A stretch of DNA of 64,000 bases. Origin: Candidatus Enterococcus stercoripullorum (GTDB taxonomy: Bacteria; Bacillota; Bacilli; Lactobacillales; Enterococcaceae). The first letter of the stretch is position 1. Every line of letters starts with the position of its first letter. Position numbers and translations under genes: made by a program. The notes below the pieces were generated by a model that saw only the letters and a list, made by a program, of their open reading frames with translations, made no database searches and was not told the DNA's origin. The stretch is from the NCBI GenBank assembly GCA_019120335.1, contig DWVH01000031.1:1-64000 (forward strand), given 5' to 3'. Positions 61,456 to 64,000 of the stretch are shown one piece after another.

Positions 61456-62730
61456 ATGAAACCATTAGCTTATCGCATGCGCCCCACTCAATTATCCGAA
61501 GTCGTTGGACAAAAGCATCTCGTGGGACCAGGACAAATTATTGACCGAATGATTACAGCTAAAATGCTATCCTCTATGATTTTATATGGACCCCCAGGCA
61601 CAGGAAAGACAAGTATTGCCTCAGCCATCGCCGGAACGACCAAATATGCCTTTCGTATGCTAAATGCCGCGACTGACAGCAAAAAAGATTTACAAATAGT
61701 TGCAGAAGAAGCCAAAATGAGTGGTACGGTAATTTTACTTTTGGACGAAATTCACCGTTTAGATAAAACCAAACAAGACTTCCTATTGCCTCATCTGGAA
61801 AATGGCCGCATTATTATGATTGGCGCAACAACTGAAAATCCTTATATTTCCATCAACCCAGCCATTCGCAGTCGTTGTCAAATTTTTGAGTTAAAACCAT
61901 TGACCCAAGAAGATATTTTAGCAGCGATTGACCGAGCATTAGCAGATACGGAAAAAGGATTGGGCGAATATCCAGTTCATCTAGCTGAAAATGCCCGACT
62001 TCATCTATCGCGGGTAACCAATGGCGATTTACGAAGTGCCTTAAACGGGTTAGAATTAGCCGTCAAATCCACCCCCGTCGATGAAGCTACCGGAAAGATT
62101 GAAATTACCTTAGAGATTATTGAGTCTTGCCTACAAAAGAAAGCATTGACCCATGATAAAGACGGAGATGCCCATTATGATGTGATTTCTGCCCTACAAA
62201 AATCTATCCGAGGTAGCGATGTAGATGCGGCACTGCACTATTTAGCACGGTTAATTGAAGCAGGAGATTTACCTATTATTTGTCGGCGTTTAATGGTCAT
62301 TGGCTATGAAGATGTAGGTCTGGCAAATCCTCAAGCTGCGGCACGTACTGTTTCTGCTATCCAAGCTGCTGAAAAACTAGGATTTCCTGAAGCACGGATT
62401 CCTTTAGCCAATGCTGTGATTGATTTGTGTCTATCTCCTAAATCCAATTCAGCTATTAGCGCGATTGATGCTGCCTTAGCCGATGTCAGAAGTGGTAAAG
62501 CAGGTGATGTTCCAGATCATTTGCGCGACAGTCACTATCAAGGGGCAAAAAAATTAAATCGTGGGATAGACTATAGGTATCCTCATGACTATCCGAATCA
62601 ATGGGTGAACCAACAGTACTTGCCAAACAATCTTGTGCATCGTCATTACTATCAACCAAAAACAAGCGGCAAATACGAAAAAGCCTTAGCCATGAGATAT
62701 CAACAAATCCAAGAATGGAAGCAACATTGA
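61456..62730 (+). CDS. rarA: Replication-associated recombination protein A
   Basis: AAA+ ATPase of the RarA/MgsA/WRNIP1 family acting at stalled forks, 424 residues from ATG 61456 (AGAGAGGATG upstream). Walker A GPPGTGKTS, Walker B LLDEIHRLDK, sensor ATTENPYISINPAIRSRC, and the C-terminal tetramerisation part with VMIGYEDVGLANPQA-like sequence. 6S RNA follows directly. Confidence 0.95.
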   Translation: MKPLAYRMRPTQLSEVVGQKHLVGPGQIIDRMITAKMLSSMILYGPPGTGKTSIASAIAGTTKYAFRMLNAATDSKKDLQIVAEEAKMSGTVILLLDEIHRLDKTKQDFLLPHLENGRIIMIGATTENPYISINPAIRSRCQIFELKPLTQEDILAAIDRALADTEKGLGEYPVHLAENARLHLSRVTNGDLRSALNGLELAVKSTPVDEATGKIEITLEIIESCLQKKALTHDKDGDAHYDVISALQKSIRGSDVDAALHYLARLIEAGDLPIICRRLMVIGYEDVGLANPQAAARTVSAIQAAEKLGFPEARIPLANAVIDLCLSPKSNSAISAIDAALADVRSGKAGDVPDHLRDSHYQGAKKLNRGIDYRYPHDYPNQWVNQQYLPNNLVHRHYYQPKTSGKYEKALAMRYQQIQEWKQH

Positions 62731-62793
62731 TAAGTTATCTAATAACTAGTTTAGTCACTTTTAGAAAACGTTCTCAATTTTTAGGCTTTTAAC

Positions 62794-62822
62794 TTGCACT
62801 CTTTGAAAAACTATGCTAGTAT
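62794..62822 (+). promoter_or_regulatory. 6S RNA promoter
   Basis: TTGCAC (62794-62799), 17 bp, TAGTAT (62817-62822), just before the predicted RNA start. Confidence 0.5.
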
Positions 62823-62828
62823 TAGTTA

Positions 62829-63072
62829 TGGGAAATCTGTGATGTGCGAATTCTCCCTTTAGTGTGTTGACCGAACATTGTTATTGATTTATTGGGATCT
62901 AATTGAATCTATTTGGGTAACAAGCCTTATCCTTTGGTAGTTCAAAAAATAGATAGAAGAGCCCACCTGCTAGTTTGCGGGATCAATACCTCGGGATAAA
63001 AAACGGCATCTACGGATAGTACCCACAATAACCAATATAGGTTGAGCCTGGCTTTTTAGTCGGGCTTTTTTT
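62829..63072 (+). ncRNA. ssrS: 6S RNA
   Basis: About 200-240 nt transcript with its own promoter and terminator and no frame. The 5' end (GTTAT, GGG, then ATCTGTGATG) pairs with the 3' part (GCATC, ACGGAT, CCC, ATAAC at about 63006-63032) to form the closing stem; the middle is a long imperfect hairpin with unpaired strands, as in 6S RNA. The terminator is an 8-pair stem (63045-63052 with 63059-63066) and T-run. In Firmicutes 6S RNA often lies near rarA. It binds sigma-A RNA polymerase and dampens transcription in stationary phase. Confidence 0.72.
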
Positions 63073-63135
63073 CTTATCAAAATTGAGTATAATAAGACTG
63101 TGTATAAAATAGCAATATTGAAAGGAAGCAAAAGC

Positions 63136-63417
63136 ATGTTAATCCAACTATTATTATTTATCCTGTCTCTACTATTACTATTGATTGGTTATTGCTTAGT
63201 TTTTAAATCGAACGTAGTGTTGCAATTTTTAAATACCAAAGATGACTTACCTTCTATATTAAGTGATTACGGTAAATTTTTCATCATCGCCGGTATTCTA
63301 GGATTTATCTGTACTTTTATGAATGACCGTTTCTTTAGTATTTGTTTTATTATCGCTGTTTTTATATTAAGTGGAATTTTCTCTTCATTTTTAGCAAAAA
63401 ACTTAAAAATATCATAG
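63136..63417 (+). CDS. Small membrane protein, unknown
   Basis: 93 residues from ATG 63136 (AAAGGAAG 7 nt upstream; the longer frame has no site). Three hydrophobic segments (about 2-24, 46-62, 66-86). No recognised family. TATAAT-like boxes near 63085 could start its transcript. Followed closely by the universal stress protein gene. Confidence 0.65.
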   Translation: MLIQLLLFILSLLLLLIGYCLVFKSNVVLQFLNTKDDLPSILSDYGKFFIIAGILGFICTFMNDRFFSICFIIAVFILSGIFSSFLAKNLKIS

Positions 63418-63484
63418 AAAATTTGTGACAAATCGCGTTTTTTGTTTTAAAATAAAAGTAGATATAACAGAGAGGATGATTCTT

Positions 63485-63961
63485 ATGTTGCAAGAATATA
63501 AAAAAATTATGGTCGCTGTAGATGGTTCCAAAGAGGCAGAGTTGGCATTTCAAAAGGCGGTGAACGTTGCACGACGGAATGATTCTGAATTGTTATTAGT
63601 CCATGTCATTGATACTCGTGCTTTCCAAACCATTTCTTCTTTAGATGGTATGATGATGGAACAAGCAAGTGAAATGGCCAAACAAACCCTAGCAGACTAT
63701 CAAAAACTTGCCAGTGAATCAGGCGTCAATAAGGTAAAAACGATTATCGAGTACGGCTCACCTAAATCAGTAATTGCCAAAGAATTACCTGAAAGCGAAA
63801 AAGTAGATTTAATCATGCTAGGTGCGACTGGTTTAAATGCTGTTGAACGTTTATTTATCGGTTCTGTATCTGAATATGTTATCCGTCATGCAATTTGTGA
63901 TGTCTTAATTGTACGGACAGACTTAGATAACAAAGTACCAGAAGACGATGAAGAAAAATAA
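63485..63961 (+). CDS. Universal stress protein (UspA family)
   Basis: 158 residues from ATG 63485 (AGAGAGGATG upstream; longer frame unsupported). Start LQEYKKIMVAVDGSKEAELA and the ATP-binding signature G-x2-G-x9-G-S (GATGLNAVERLFIGSVSEY) indicate the ATP-binding type of UspA. Role in general stress is inferred. Confidence 0.9.
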   Translation: MLQEYKKIMVAVDGSKEAELAFQKAVNVARRNDSELLLVHVIDTRAFQTISSLDGMMMEQASEMAKQTLADYQKLASESGVNKVKTIIEYGSPKSVIAKELPESEKVDLIMLGATGLNAVERLFIGSVSEYVIRHAICDVLIVRTDLDNKVPEDDEEK

Positions 63962-64000
63962 AGAATAGATATACAATACAAAAAGCGGAGGTCACTTTGA
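63962..64000 (+). other. Leader of a following gene
   Basis: GCGGAGG (about 63985-63991) looks like a ribosome site for a gene that starts just beyond the window. That gene cannot be identified from here. Confidence 0.3.

Overview
The window looks like chromosome of a low-GC lactic-acid Firmicute, most likely Enterococcus or a close Enterococcaceae relative. The support is a Na+-type V-ATPase (ntp) operon with gene order and protein lengths very close to Enterococcus hirae, AGGAGG-type ribosome sites, a T-box-controlled trp operon, LPXTG surface anchoring, a ccrZ-trmB pair and a 6S RNA gene beside rarA. The genus is inferred; no rRNA is present to confirm it.

Layout. Positions 1-1361 (minus) hold nearly all of a KtrB/NtpJ potassium-channel subunit. 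Positions 1560-10751 (minus) encode a 3063-residue cell-wall-anchored protein with 13 tandem pilin-type isopeptide domains; it has its own terminator and sits between ntpJ and the rest of the ntp operon. Positions 11449-20094 (minus) are the V-ATPase operon ntpF-I-K-E-C-G-A-B-D. Then come an Lrp/AsnC regulator, a stand-alone dltD, a LysR regulator divergent from a YeiH-family membrane protein, a zinc-phospholipase-like protein with a UMF1-type MFS transporter, and a DUF1858-DUF438 pair behind a Fur-like box. Positions 28716-35595 are a complete trpEGDCFBA operon with a strong promoter, a Trp T-box (UGG specifier) and a terminator. An amino-acid permease and an aldo/keto reductase follow.

Positions 38153-38760 contain two convergent genes for small basic proteins that share one core motif. 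After about 0.8 kb of AT-rich non-coding DNA come opuAA-opuABC (glycine-betaine uptake) with an operator that fits the c-di-AMP-responsive BusR repressor, then trmB, ccrZ, tag, ecsAB, a heterodimeric ABC exporter with a TetR regulator, two small convergent membrane-protein genes, and pckA with a cre site. A small accessory patch (53.9-55.7 kb) carries an SdpI-like protein, a zeta-toxin-like kinase with a small coupled partner, and an unpaired DinJ/RelB antitoxin. The right end is housekeeping: dtd, rsh (relA/spoT), an unknown gene, rsmE, prmA, DUF3013, rarA, 6S RNA, a small membrane protein and a universal stress protein.

Together many genes concern ion and osmotic balance: Na+ extrusion by the V-ATPase, K+ uptake by NtpJ/KtrB and betaine uptake by OpuA, the last two being families commonly controlled by c-di-AMP. 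The likely new or poorly described items are the giant repeat adhesin lodged next to the V-ATPase operon, the paired small basic proteins at 38.2-38.7 kb, inverted ATGTAAA repeats found upstream of both, and the zeta-kinase/partner pair.
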